Below, one piece after another: positions 1 to 7,499 of a DNA stretch of 22,268 bases. Location of the stretch: positions 1-22,268 of the forward strand of contig CAJWBY010000065.1 in the NCBI GenBank assembly GCA_913020705.1. The letters are read 5' to 3'. The DNA comes from an uncultured Colwellia sp. (GTDB lineage: Bacteria; Pseudomonadota; Gammaproteobacteria; Enterobacterales; Alteromonadaceae). The position numbers and the translations under genes are program-made. The number at the start of each line of letters is the position of its first letter. Position 1 is the stretch's first letter. The notes beneath the pieces were generated by a model. It saw only the letters and a program-made list of their open reading frames with translations, was not told where the DNA came from and did no database searches.

Positions 1-716
1 AGCAAAATTTGCTGTTCTTTAGGCACGTCACTCATCATTTGCATGCTGATCATTGACGTATAATCTTTTTTCTCAACAGGTGTTTCACCTTCAATAACAG
101 ACGTTCTTGTAATCGCTTGTACGTTATTCATACCATAAACGACACGGCCAAATACGGTCATTATGCGATCTAAGTAACGTGGTGCTTGACCATTTACTAT
201 ATAAAAGTGGCTTGTGCCTGAATCAGGCTCATTACCGCGAGCCATTGCAATAACACCAGGACAATGGGTTAGCCAAGCACTTTTTTCACTGGGATTGTGC
301 CCTATAGGAAAGCCGTCTTTAAAACCTGTTTGTTCGGCGAATAAATCATTGTCTTGAATTTTAGTAAAGTGCCAGTTTTCGTTGGTAGCAAACTCACCTT
401 CAATTTTTAATATGGGTACAGATTTATCTGCACTATTTCCATCTTCTGGACCACCCTGAGCAACAAAGCCATCTATCACTCGATAAAATTTATTACCATC
501 ATAGTGACCTGATTTAGTGAGTTTGATAAATTGTTCAACATGCTTTGGAGAAAACTGCGGCGCAAGTTCAATAACCACTTTACCTTGTGGTAGGGTTAGT
601 AATACGGTTTTATTGGTATCTAAGGTACGCCATTCATCAGACTTATGCGCATCGTGAGCTAAGGTCGTAAAGCTCAACCATAATGATCCAAGGGCTATTA
701 TTATTTTGAGTTTCAT
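1..716 (-). CDS. Periplasmic cyclophilin-type peptidyl-prolyl cis-trans isomerase (3' end cut off by the window edge)
   Basis: Predicted to catalyse cis-trans isomerisation of proline peptide bonds during protein folding in the periplasm. The frame runs from an ATG at 714-716 off the left edge, giving 238 complete codons. Residues 1-20 form a signal peptide (MKLKIIIALGSLWLSFTTLA). The cyclophilin fold follows: the TxxGKVVIEL opening strand, FYRVIDGFVAQGG with the expected catalytic arginine, the GVIAMARG segment, SGTSHFYIVNG, and LDRIMTVFGRVVYGM. An insertion of roughly 40 residues between the FYRVIDGF and GVIAMA blocks is longer than in small cyclophilins and matches the larger periplasmic type. 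AAAGGA (minus strand, 723-728) lies six bases upstream of the ATG. It is divergent from the DUF445 gene. The family call is secure; the substrate is unknown. Confidence 0.93.
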   Translation of the reverse strand, partial: MKLKIIIALGSLWLSFTTLAHDAHKSDEWRTLDTNKTVLLTLPQGKVVIELAPQFSPKHVEQFIKLTKSGHYDGNKFYRVIDGFVAQGGPEDGNSADKSVPILKIEGEFATNENWHFTKIQDNDLFAEQTGFKDGFPIGHNPSEKSAWLTHCPGVIAMARGNEPDSGTSHFYIVNGQAPRYLDRIMTVFGRVVYGMNNVQAITRTSVIEGETPVEKKDYTSMISMQMMSDVPKEQQIL

Positions 717-845
717 TATATATCCTTTATTTTTATTATCTATTTATCGCTTACTATACCTGATCTACTGCAAAATGCTTGGCGCAAAACCATGCAATTG
801 TTAACATAGCCAGATAGATACTTACGCCGAATTTTGAGGTACTTA

Positions 846-1556
846 GTGAATAAAAGCTTTATCACCAATTTCATCGCCTTGCTTGCCACTTTAGCAGGTT
901 ACTTTTTTGAGCAACCTTTACTCTTTACGGTTGGTTTATTTGCCTTGTCCGGCGCTTTTACCAATTGGATTGCAGTGCACATGCTTTTCGAAAAAGTACC
1001 GTTTTTATACGGTTCTGGTGTCATTCCAGCACGTTTTGAAGATTTCAAAATCGCCATTAAAGAATTGATGATGGAACAGTTTTTTACCGAAGAAAATATT
1101 GACCGATTTTTATCAGGCAGTTCAGGTGGCGTAGCCTCTTTAGATTTAGTGCCAGTGATTGAAAAAATAGATTTAAACCCCGCTTTTGATGATTTAGTTG
1201 ACGTTATTGAGAAATCATCGTTTGGTGGAATGTTGGCTATGGTTGGGGGTAGTGAAGCATTACAACCTTTACGTGAGCCCTTCATTGAAAAAATGAAAGT
1301 TACAGTGGGTAATATTTCACAAAGCGAAGAGTTTGCTCATATTCTTAAAGATGAACTTGAACAAGGTAGTGTGAAGGCTGACATGCGAGAAAAAGTCAGT
1401 GAAATTATTGATCAAAGATTAAATGAATTAACACCGCAACTCGTAAAGGAAATCATCCAAGCTATGATCCGAAAACACTTAGGTTGGTTAGTGGTTTGGG
1501 GTGGTGTTTTTGGTGGCGTTATAGGCTTTATCGCTGCAATTACTAATAATTTCTAA
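846..1556 (+). CDS. DUF445 family inner-membrane protein
   Basis: A conserved membrane protein with no established biochemical function. I chose the GTG at 846 (236 aa) over a TTG at 834 because GAGGT at 836-840 is a well-placed Shine-Dalgarno for the GTG and would lie inside the gene otherwise. The N-terminus has two hydrophobic stretches (about residues 6-38) containing the DUF445 signature GAFTNWIAVHMLFEK, followed by GSGVIPARFEDFK. The central part is hydrophilic and helical, and a C-terminal helix (LGWLVVWGGVFGGVIGFIAAI) re-enters the membrane, so the protein is probably anchored at both ends. It stands alone: the cyclophilin gene is divergent, and a hairpin follows 17 bases after the stop. 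Confidence 0.85.
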   Translation: MNKSFITNFIALLATLAGYFFEQPLLFTVGLFALSGAFTNWIAVHMLFEKVPFLYGSGVIPARFEDFKIAIKELMMEQFFTEENIDRFLSGSSGGVASLDLVPVIEKIDLNPAFDDLVDVIEKSSFGGMLAMVGGSEALQPLREPFIEKMKVTVGNISQSEEFAHILKDELEQGSVKADMREKVSEIIDQRLNELTPQLVKEIIQAMIRKHLGWLVVWGGVFGGVIGFIAAITNNF

Positions 1557-1573
1557 GATTTTATAGTCAACTT

Positions 1574-1609
1574 TTTCGCAACGAACCCTGTATAGTATTC
1601 GTTGCGAAA
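1574..1609 (+). terminator. 12-bp perfect inverted repeat after the DUF445 gene, possible terminator
   Basis: Arms TTTCGCAACGAA (1574-1585) and TTCGTTGCGAAA (1598-1609) are perfectly complementary around a 12-base loop. It starts 17 bases after the stop codon. The following sequence (CTTTTC) is only a weak T-tract, so an operator or a REP-like element is also possible. Confidence 0.45.
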
Positions 1610-1812
1610 CTTTTCAGGGTAAACAACAAAATTCACCTTGTTATTCCTTAGTTCCTTTTGTGCTATTACTTCCTGCATTTTTTTAGGGTAAACGCTTTGA
1701 TTTTAACGTCATTGGGGCTATGCTTGCGCTTTAAACACAGGGATTTATATCTCTTGTTTAGCGAAATCGCTGAATTAAGAATATCCCGTCATTGAATAAG
1801 GTAACCGTAGAC

Positions 1813-3000
1813 ATGTTTGGTAGCTTAAAGGCTTTGCCTGCCGATCCTATTTTAGGCTTATTGGCTAAATATCGTGAAGATTCAAACCCGCATAAAATTG
1901 ATTTGGGTGTTGGTGTATATAAAAATGAAGCAGGTCACACCGCAATTTTAGATTGTGTGAAAGCTGCTGAAAAATATCGTAACGATCACGAAGATACCAA
2001 AGTTTATATTGGTCCTACAGGTTCTCCTGTTTTTAATGACGAAATGAGCAAATTAATTTTCGGTCATCATAAAGTACTTTTAGAAAATAGAGCGCGTACC
2101 GTTTCTACTCCAGGTGGAACGGGGGCATTACGTGTTGCTGCTGAATTTATTAAATCGTGTAAAGCGGGCGCGACCATTTGGGTAAGTAACCCAACTTGGG
2201 CAAACCATACCGGTTTATTTGAAGCTGCTGGTTTAACCGTTAAAACTTACCCTTACTATGATTACGAAAACAAAACACTTGATTTCGATGGCATGTTAGC
2301 GGCATTAAAAGAAGTTAGCAGTGATGATGCCGTGTTATTACACGCGTGTTGTCATAATCCAAGTGGTATGGATTTAAATAACGAACAATGGCAACAAATT
2401 GTTGAAGTGGCTAAAGACGTTGGTTTTTTACCTGTTGTTGATATGGCATACCAAGGCTTCGGCATAGGGTTAGACGAAGATGCTTACGGTTTACGTTTAA
2501 TGGCTGAACACGCAAAAGAAATGATTGTGTGTAGTTCATGTTCGAAAAACTTTGGTTTATACCGTGAGCGAATTGGTGCTTGTACTATTATTGGTGAATC
2601 ATCTTCAGCCGTAGATGTTGCTCAGTCAGTATTACTTTATGTTATTCGTGTTATCTATTCTATGCCTCCTGCACATGGCGCGGCTTTAGTTGAAACGATT
2701 TTAAGCTCTGATGAATTACGTACACAGTGGCATGCAGAATTGAAAGAAATGCGTGACCGTATTAACGGTAATCGTCAATTACTTGTTGATAAACTTGTAG
2801 AGAACGGCGTTACTCGTGACTTTAGTTTTATTACTCGCCAAATGGGTATGTTCTCATTTTTGGGTATTACGCCAGAGCAAGTTCAACAATTACAAGATGA
2901 ATACAGCATTTATATGGTAGGTTCAAGCCGTATGAGTATCGCAGGTATTGCTAATAGTAATGTTGATTACTTGGCGCAATCTATCGCGAAAGTATTGTAA
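1813..3000 (+). CDS. Class I aspartate / aromatic amino acid aminotransferase
   Basis: PLP-dependent cytoplasmic transaminase that moves amino groups between aspartate or aromatic amino acids and 2-oxoglutarate. I chose the ATG at 1813 (395 aa), not the TTG at 1792, because the protein then begins MFxxLxALPADPILGL, colinear with the E. coli AspC and TyrB N-termini, and TAAGGT at 1797-1802 can serve as ribosome binding site. Expected active-site residues are present (numbered from this start): W129 in NPTWANH, N182 in CCHNPSG, D210 and Y213 in DMAYQGF, the PLP lysine K245 and R253 in SCSKNFGLYRERIG, and the substrate-carboxylate arginine R373 in SSRMSIAG. The length is normal for subgroup I-alpha. 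Sequence alone does not decide between an AspC and a TyrB role, so no symbol is given. A strong terminator follows. Confidence 0.95.
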   Translation: MFGSLKALPADPILGLLAKYREDSNPHKIDLGVGVYKNEAGHTAILDCVKAAEKYRNDHEDTKVYIGPTGSPVFNDEMSKLIFGHHKVLLENRARTVSTPGGTGALRVAAEFIKSCKAGATIWVSNPTWANHTGLFEAAGLTVKTYPYYDYENKTLDFDGMLAALKEVSSDDAVLLHACCHNPSGMDLNNEQWQQIVEVAKDVGFLPVVDMAYQGFGIGLDEDAYGLRLMAEHAKEMIVCSSCSKNFGLYRERIGACTIIGESSSAVDVAQSVLLYVIRVIYSMPPAHGAALVETILSSDELRTQWHAELKEMRDRINGNRQLLVDKLVENGVTRDFSFITRQMGMFSFLGITPEQVQQLQDEYSIYMVGSSRMSIAGIANSNVDYLAQSIAKVL

Positions 3001-3050
3001 GTTACATTTTTACCAGCGTTAAATTATTTAGCGTTTGATAAAAAAATAAA

Positions 3051-3080
3051 GCCAAAACATGTAAATGTTTTGGCTTTTTA
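3051..3080 (+). terminator. Rho-independent terminator of the aminotransferase gene
   Basis: GCCAAAACAT (3051-3060) and ATGTTTTGGC (3065-3074) form a perfect 10-bp stem with a 4-base GTAA loop, followed by TTTTTA. It begins 50 bases after the aminotransferase stop. An A-rich run on the 5' side (3040-3047) may let it work in both directions. Confidence 0.9.
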
Positions 3081-3244
3081 TGTTCAGGATGAACGGTCAT
3101 GATTTTTGTTCCAGACAAATCATAAGTACCTACATCCATGCAGGCAATGTCACGGTGCCATAGATGGTAAAGAGTGACGAATGTTCAGGTTGGCCTTTCT
3201 CAGACATCCTGTCTTTCAAGGCATTAGTGCACCCCTGAACGTCA
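3081..3244. repeat. Possible small dispersed non-coding repeat element
   Basis: About 160 bases between the aminotransferase terminator and the DUF952 gene. They are more G+C-rich than nearby intergenic DNA and carry no credible gene. The block is bounded by GTTCAGG (3082-3088) and its complement CCTGAAC (3234-3240); a further GTTCAGG lies at about 3183. An imperfect palindrome, CCTACATCCATGCAGG, is in the left half. This is what a small MITE-like or REP-like intergenic element would look like. Only one copy is in the window, so repetition is an inference. Confidence 0.35.
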
Positions 3245-3271
3245 ACAGTAAGAAGCGATGAATTTCAACAA

Positions 3272-3883
3272 CTAAAGACAAAAAATTCCATCTTCATTAA
3301 GTGATATTTCTTCAATTGTTGTTACTGCATTCATATTCAATGGACCGTATATATGAGGATATAAACCACCCGTAGCAGGTTCCCACTTTACTTCTGGTAA
3401 TATGAGTGTCTTATCAACAACCAAAATAAGTGGCTGAACTTTGTCTTTATAATACTTATTAGCAAGTCGAGTTAACTGACTTCTTGGCGTAGCATGAATA
3501 AAACCTTCATCACTTAATGAATCACGCGTTAACGAGCCCTGATTGAGCGACTGTTGATATTCAGCTTGCGAAGATAACAAATATATATTGTCATCACTAA
3601 TCCCTGCATACATGCGAATGAAAGTGTTGGTTAGCGTTTGCTGCTCAATGCCTTGGTAAATATAATCAACGCGGAATGTTCCTTTAATACCTTTTTTATC
3701 AACTGATTGACTGACAATACTTATTTCTGCCATCGCCGTCCAATCGTTACTTGTTAGCCACAAGGGCATATTTTCAGTAAACATTTGAGTGCTATTTTCC
3801 TCAAATGAATAGGTATTGCCAAGTATTAACGTTGAGTAATTATTTGAACGTAAAATGGGTTTATTCGATCTTTCCAAAGCCAT
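3272..3883 (-). CDS. Two-part protein with a C-terminal DUF952 domain
   Basis: 203 aa, cytoplasmic, no signal peptide or membrane segment. The C-terminal half (about residues 90-200) matches the small DUF952 family: an IYLLSSQAEYQQS start, then SLSDEGFIHATPRSQL, ANKYYKDKVQPLILVVD, and a PHIYGPLNMNAV signature. That fold is often compared with ADP-ribosyltransferase-like proteins, but no activity is established. Residues 15-90 form a separate beta-rich domain (LILGNTYSFEENS, then MPLWLTSNDWTAMAEISI) that I do not firmly recognise; it loosely recalls DUF2584. DUF952 proteins are usually about 110 aa, so this is an N-terminally extended version. AGGA lies about seven bases upstream of the ATG. 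It is divergent from glpE. Confidence 0.75.
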   Translation of the reverse strand: MALERSNKPILRSNNYSTLILGNTYSFEENSTQMFTENMPLWLTSNDWTAMAEISIVSQSVDKKGIKGTFRVDYIYQGIEQQTLTNTFIRMYAGISDDNIYLLSSQAEYQQSLNQGSLTRDSLSDEGFIHATPRSQLTRLANKYYKDKVQPLILVVDKTLILPEVKWEPATGGLYPHIYGPLNMNAVTTIEEISLNEDGIFCL

Positions 3884-4031
3884 TATTTTTCCTGTATGTG
3901 ATGCATTGTTCGTATTTACCTATCTTACCAGTAGCTATCTCGCTTTAAATGATAAATCGTAAAGAATATCTTTATTTGCTGTAAGGAAAATTATGCTACA
4001 TTAATGGCGTAAATTTTTAGGAAAATAAAAT

Positions 4032-4361
4032 ATGACTAAACAAGAAAATTTTAAACATATGCAATTAGACACATTGCATGAAGGGTTAAGTGAAAAAAAA
4101 TACGTGGTTGTTGATATTCGCGATGCCGCTTCTTTCCAAGCTAACCATATTCCTGGTGCTATTCATTTAAGTAATGAAAACTTTTCTGATTTCATTCGAG
4201 AAGCTGACTTAGATGTTCCTGTAGTTGTGTGTTGTTATCATGGTATTTCTAGTCAACAAGCTGCACAGTTTCTGATTAGCCAAGACTTCTCAGATGTTTA
4301 TTCACTTGATGGTGGTTTTACTGATTGGCAGTTGCGTTTTCCTGCTGATATAGAACACTAA
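4032..4361 (+). CDS. glpE: GlpE, single-domain thiosulfate sulfurtransferase (rhodanese)
   Basis: Transfers sulfane sulfur from thiosulfate to cyanide or a physiological thiol acceptor in the cytoplasm. The 109-aa protein is one rhodanese domain: VVVDIRDAASFQANHIPGAIH, then the catalytic loop C68-YHGISS, nearly the CYHGxSS loop of E. coli GlpE, and the closing YSLDGGFTDWQ. The Cys-Tyr-His loop length is typical of GlpE and not of Cdc25-like rhodaneses. An extra cysteine (C67) precedes the catalytic one. AGGA (4019-4022) is nine bases before the ATG. glpG starts 13 bases after the stop, so the two are almost certainly co-transcribed. This pairing is conserved in gammaproteobacteria, but no glpR or glpD is present here. 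Confidence 0.93.
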   Translation: MTKQENFKHMQLDTLHEGLSEKKYVVVDIRDAASFQANHIPGAIHLSNENFSDFIREADLDVPVVVCCYHGISSQQAAQFLISQDFSDVYSLDGGFTDWQLRFPADIEH

Positions 4362-4374
4362 ACGGCTGGATATA

Positions 4375-5238
4375 ATGTCGGAATTTAATTCAATTGATGA
4401 TTTAATCCCGTTAGTTAGCGTATCTCAACATAACATTGCTTTACTTTTTGCCAATTATTTAACCAGTGTAAATATTCATGCGAAAGTAGAGCAAGAAGGC
4501 GGTGAATACATTATTCTCTGCCAAACGAGTAAACTTGATCACGCGAAAGATATTTTTGCTGAATTTATTGCTGATCCCTACCAAGAAAAATATCAGCAAG
4601 CTGCGTGGAATAGTGGTGAAATTGCTGATGTTAATGACAACTCTCCTTCTTTAATCGTGAGTTTTAAACAACAATTTTTTGCTCATGCCGGTTGGGTAAC
4701 ATTAACGGTATTTGCATTATGCTGGTTAGTTTTTATTGCTAGTTTATTCGGGATTTCATCAACTACTTTTAAATTTTATTCTAATTTAAGCTGGGAAAGT
4801 TTTATTGATTCACCAATGCGTATCTTAGGTCCCGCATTTTTTCACTACTCATGGTTACATATTGTTTTTAATACGATGTGGTGGTGGCAATTAGGCGGAA
4901 GTGTTGAACGTATTCTTGGTAAAGGCGCGTTAATTAATTTATTTTTGGTCACCGCGCTTTTTTCTAACCTTGGTCAATTTATAGTAACAGGGCCTAACTT
5001 TGGCGGTTTGTCGGGTGTTGTTTATGGTTTAGTGGGTTATGTTTGGTGGTACGGTTGGCTGGCACCAGAAAAAGGTTTAATGATCTCGAAACCGATTATT
5101 GGCTTTTTATTATTCTGGCTTGTGCTCGGATATGTTGATGTATTACCCGTTAATATGGCAAACACGGCGCATTTGTTAGGTTTAGTGAGTGGTTGTTTGT
5201 TAGCGGCAGTAAATATTTTGTTGATGAAACGACGTTAG
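4375..5238 (+). CDS. glpG: GlpG, rhomboid intramembrane serine protease
   Basis: Cleaves transmembrane substrates within the inner membrane. 287 aa, close to E. coli GlpG (276). Residues 1-90 form the cytoplasmic N-terminal domain. The six-helix rhomboid core runs from about residue 103 to 284. The catalytic dyad is S213 in GGLSGVVYGL and H266 in ANTAHLLGLVSG; H162 and N166 in HIVFNTMWWWQLGG fit the oxyanion positions. The C-terminus is a short basic KRR tail. It follows glpE by 13 bases with a weak GGCTGGA upstream, consistent with translational coupling. All key residues are intact, so it is expected to be active. Confidence 0.95.
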   Translation: MSEFNSIDDLIPLVSVSQHNIALLFANYLTSVNIHAKVEQEGGEYIILCQTSKLDHAKDIFAEFIADPYQEKYQQAAWNSGEIADVNDNSPSLIVSFKQQFFAHAGWVTLTVFALCWLVFIASLFGISSTTFKFYSNLSWESFIDSPMRILGPAFFHYSWLHIVFNTMWWWQLGGSVERILGKGALINLFLVTALFSNLGQFIVTGPNFGGLSGVVYGLVGYVWWYGWLAPEKGLMISKPIIGFLLFWLVLGYVDVLPVNMANTAHLLGLVSGCLLAAVNILLMKRR

Positions 5239-5254
5239 TTTATCTATTAAGATT

Positions 5255-5282
5255 TGTAGGTCGAATATTACCTCGACCTACA
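5255..5282. repeat. 10-bp perfect inverted repeat between glpG and the FliL-like gene
   Basis: TGTAGGTCGA (5255-5264) and TCGACCTACA (5273-5282) flank an 8-base loop between two convergent genes. Neither side has a T-run. It resembles REP-type palindromes more than an intrinsic terminator, though it may slow transcription from both directions. Confidence 0.5.
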
Positions 5283-5301
5283 GGTTATATTGGTTTGCTT
5301 G

Positions 5302-5694
5302 TTAATTGTCTAACCACTGGGTAAAGAGTAATTTTTTAATTAACGGTTGTCCTGTTTCTTTGGTTAAAAGATTTTTAACTTTTATTTCACATAAGCGCTG
5401 AATTTCTTGGCGGCCATTGATAGATCTTACTTTCGCTTCAGGCTGTTGACCAATAATAGTAATAATCGCATCGCGTAACAATGGTGCGTGATGCTCAACT
5501 GTTTCATAATTTGAAGAGTCTTCAATCATCAATTCTACGGTTATACGAACGTATCCTAGCTTCTTTTTTACCGCAACATAGTTGGTAATAATTGAAGGTT
5601 CAAAACCGAAGTAAGCATAATCTGCAGCTTTCACTGAAGATAAAGACAAAGCGAATGACAATAATGTGACTAATATTAATATGTTTTTTTTCAT
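5302..5694 (-). CDS. Secreted FliL-like protein
   Basis: 130 aa. Residues 1-23 look like a cleavable signal peptide (hydrophobic LLSFALSLSS, then VKA). The rest matches the FliL C-terminal domain: a YFGFEPSIITNYV start, LGYVRITVELMI, HHAPLLRDAIITIIGQQ, and IKVKNLLTKETGQPLIKKLLFTQW at the end. Genuine FliL is anchored in the inner membrane near the flagellar stator; this version appears to be exported instead, and no flagellar gene is nearby. It is therefore better described as FliL-like, periplasmic or membrane-associated, with unknown partners. It converges on glpG. The ribosome binding site is weak (AGAGCAG). Confidence 0.75.
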   Translation of the reverse strand: MKKNILILVTLLSFALSLSSVKAADYAYFGFEPSIITNYVAVKKKLGYVRITVELMIEDSSNYETVEHHAPLLRDAIITIIGQQPEAKVRSINGRQEIQRLCEIKVKNLLTKETGQPLIKKLLFTQWLDN

Positions 5695-5935
5695 TTTACT
5701 GCTCTATTTAACGGGAGAATTGAAAAGGCTATCGACTATATTACAATGAATCTTTAATTTTTATTAGCAAATTTATCCGCTATATTTTTTTTTACACGTA
5801 AATCAATTATAGACCCTTAGTGATAAAACACTTATTGAACCTTTTAGCCTCCTAAATTACCAGCGGCATAAACAAAATAATACTGATATGATGTGCAGGT
5901 TATTGTTTAATAAAAATAGTTATTAATTAGTTGTT

Positions 5936-6523
5936 ATGAACCAACCACATCCTTTATTTCCCATTACGATTGATACCTTATGGCAGTCTCCTGTAGGCAT
6001 ATCTCTCAATGACAATTTATTGAGTTGGTTACTTGATCCAAGTTCATTAACGACTCGATTAAGCCAGCGTTGTGAACACTTTAGGGTTGAAGTACTCGGT
6101 CAAGAAATTCAGTTATGCTCAATAAAAGAGTCAACAAGCGATATTCTCCCTTCAGAACAAGTCTTAGTGCGTGAAGTGCTATTGTATTGCGATGATGTGC
6201 CACAAGTCTTTGCACGTAGTTTATTACCTTTAAAAAGCTTAACAGGTGAAGAACAACAATTGGCACACCTTGGCAATCAGTCATTAGGCCAAGTGTTATT
6301 TAGCAACAAAGACTTATACCGAAAATCTATCGAAATATCTGCTTTCTCATCAAGTAGTGCAGTGTATAAATTAGCGCGTCAACTTGAATTACCCGCTCAA
6401 ACTGAGCTATGGGGTCGACGTTCAACTTTTATGCTACATGATAAACCTTTGATGGTTGCTGAAGTTTTTTTGCCAAACGCTTTCGCTTATCAATTATCTC
6501 ATTTACAAAATTCACAGGAATAA
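5936..6523 (+). CDS. ubiC: UbiC, chorismate lyase
   Basis: Converts chorismate to 4-hydroxybenzoate and pyruvate, the first committed step of ubiquinone synthesis, in the cytoplasm. 195 aa. Conserved elements: R79 in LVREVLLY (matching the substrate-binding arginine of E. coli UbiC), the [25 protein letters not shown] block, ELWGRRSTF at 157-165, and E176 in VAEVFLPN, the second key active-site residue. The order and spacing match the family. ubiA starts two bases after the stop, so product and next enzyme are made from one transcript. No clear Shine-Dalgarno precedes the ATG. Confidence 0.93.
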   Translation: MNQPHPLFPITIDTLWQSPVGISLNDNLLSWLLDPSSLTTRLSQRCEHFRVEVLGQEIQLCSIKESTSDILPSEQVLVREVLLYCDDVPQVFARSLLPLKSLTGEEQQLAHLGNQSLGQVLFSNKDLYRKSIEISAFSSSSAVYKLARQLELPAQTELWGRRSTFMLHDKPLMVAEVFLPNAFAYQLSHLQNSQE

Positions 6524-6525
6524 TT

Positions 6526-7389
6526 ATGACAAGCACTGTTGCAGATAAATGGCAGGGTATTGTACAAATTACGCGAGCCGACAAACCTATCGGCACCTAT
6601 TTATTGTTATGGCCAACTTATTGGGCATTATGGATTGCGGGTGATGGCTTTCCAATTCTCCATTGGTTGGTTGTATTCACTTTAGGCGTTTTTGTCATGC
6701 GAAGTGCAGGTTGCGTTATTAATGATTGGGCTGACCGCAAAGTCGATGGGCAAGTAAAACGTACTGAGAATAGGCCATTAGTTACAGGACTATTAACGCC
6801 TAACGATGCGCTTTCACTCTTTGGCTTACTTCTTGGTATTGCCCTTGGTTTGGTTTTAACCTTGAGTTGGTTCACCATTCAGCTTTCCGTTGTCGCTGTT
6901 TTATTGGCAGCAAGTTACCCGTTTATGAAGCGCTACACGCAATTACCTCAGGTGGTGCTTGGTGCTGCTTTTAGTTGGGGGATGATCATGGCCTTTGCTG
7001 AAGGTATGGGTGAAATACCGCCCGTTGCATGGCTACTTTTTAGCGCTAATCTTTTATGGACGGTGGCTTACGATACAATGTACGCCATGGTAGACCGAAA
7101 TGATGATTTGAAAATAGGCGTTAAATCAACCGCCATCTTATTTGGCCATAATGATAAACGCATTATCCTATTCTTGCAGTTGGCCACTTTAGGGTTATTG
7201 ATAAGTGTGGGTGAGATACTTGCTTTTGGCTGGCCTTATCAGTTAAGTCTTGTTGTAGCAGCAGGGTTCTTTTGTTATCAACAAATTTTAATTGTAAATA
7301 GAGAACGTGAAAAGTGCTTCGAAGCTTTTTTGAATAATCACTTCGTTGGTTTGATCGTTTTTATTGGTATTGCTGTGGAATACCTATAG
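6526..7389 (+). CDS. ubiA: UbiA, 4-hydroxybenzoate polyprenyltransferase
   Basis: Inner-membrane enzyme that attaches the polyprenyl chain to 4-hydroxybenzoate, the second step of ubiquinone synthesis. 287 aa with about eight or nine hydrophobic helices. Both Asp-rich Mg-diphosphate motifs are visible: NDWADRKVD (66-74) and the YDTMYAMVDRNDD segment (182-194). The N-terminal RADKPIGTYLLLWPTYWALW block is highly typical of UbiA. The start lies two bases after the ubiC stop, and a ribosome binding site (CAGGAATA) sits inside the end of ubiC. It uses the product of its upstream neighbour. Confidence 0.96.
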   Translation: MTSTVADKWQGIVQITRADKPIGTYLLLWPTYWALWIAGDGFPILHWLVVFTLGVFVMRSAGCVINDWADRKVDGQVKRTENRPLVTGLLTPNDALSLFGLLLGIALGLVLTLSWFTIQLSVVAVLLAASYPFMKRYTQLPQVVLGAAFSWGMIMAFAEGMGEIPPVAWLLFSANLLWTVAYDTMYAMVDRNDDLKIGVKSTAILFGHNDKRIILFLQLATLGLLISVGEILAFGWPYQLSLVVAAGFFCYQQILIVNREREKCFEAFLNNHFVGLIVFIGIAVEYL

Positions 7390-7420
7390 AAAGCCTTAAG
7401 AAAAATGAGTTGTGTGTATA

Positions 7421-7451
7421 TTGTTATCTTGAAGCTTATTCAAGATGACAA
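7421..7451. terminator. Hairpin between convergent ubiA and plsB, possible two-way terminator
   Basis: TTGTTATCTTGAA (7421-7433) pairs with TTCAAGATGACAA (7439-7451) over 13 positions, with one G-U pair, around a 5-base loop. It lies 32 bases after the ubiA stop and 49 bases beyond the plsB stop. Neither side has a strong T-tract, so terminator function is probable from position only. Confidence 0.5.
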
Positions 7452-7499
7452 CATAGTCAGCCTAATCCTTTAAATAATTAAACTGCAGAGAATAATTTT

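Noticed and set aside
899..1285. Minus-strand open frame of 128 codons within the DUF445 gene
   Set aside because: It is antisense to a well-supported conserved gene, has lysine/serine-rich low-information composition and no family resemblance.
1724..1751. Possible promoter for the aminotransferase gene (TTGCGC, 16 bases, TATATC)
   Set aside because: Position is reasonable, but the -35 box is poor and such matches are frequent in AT-rich DNA; not strong enough to annotate.
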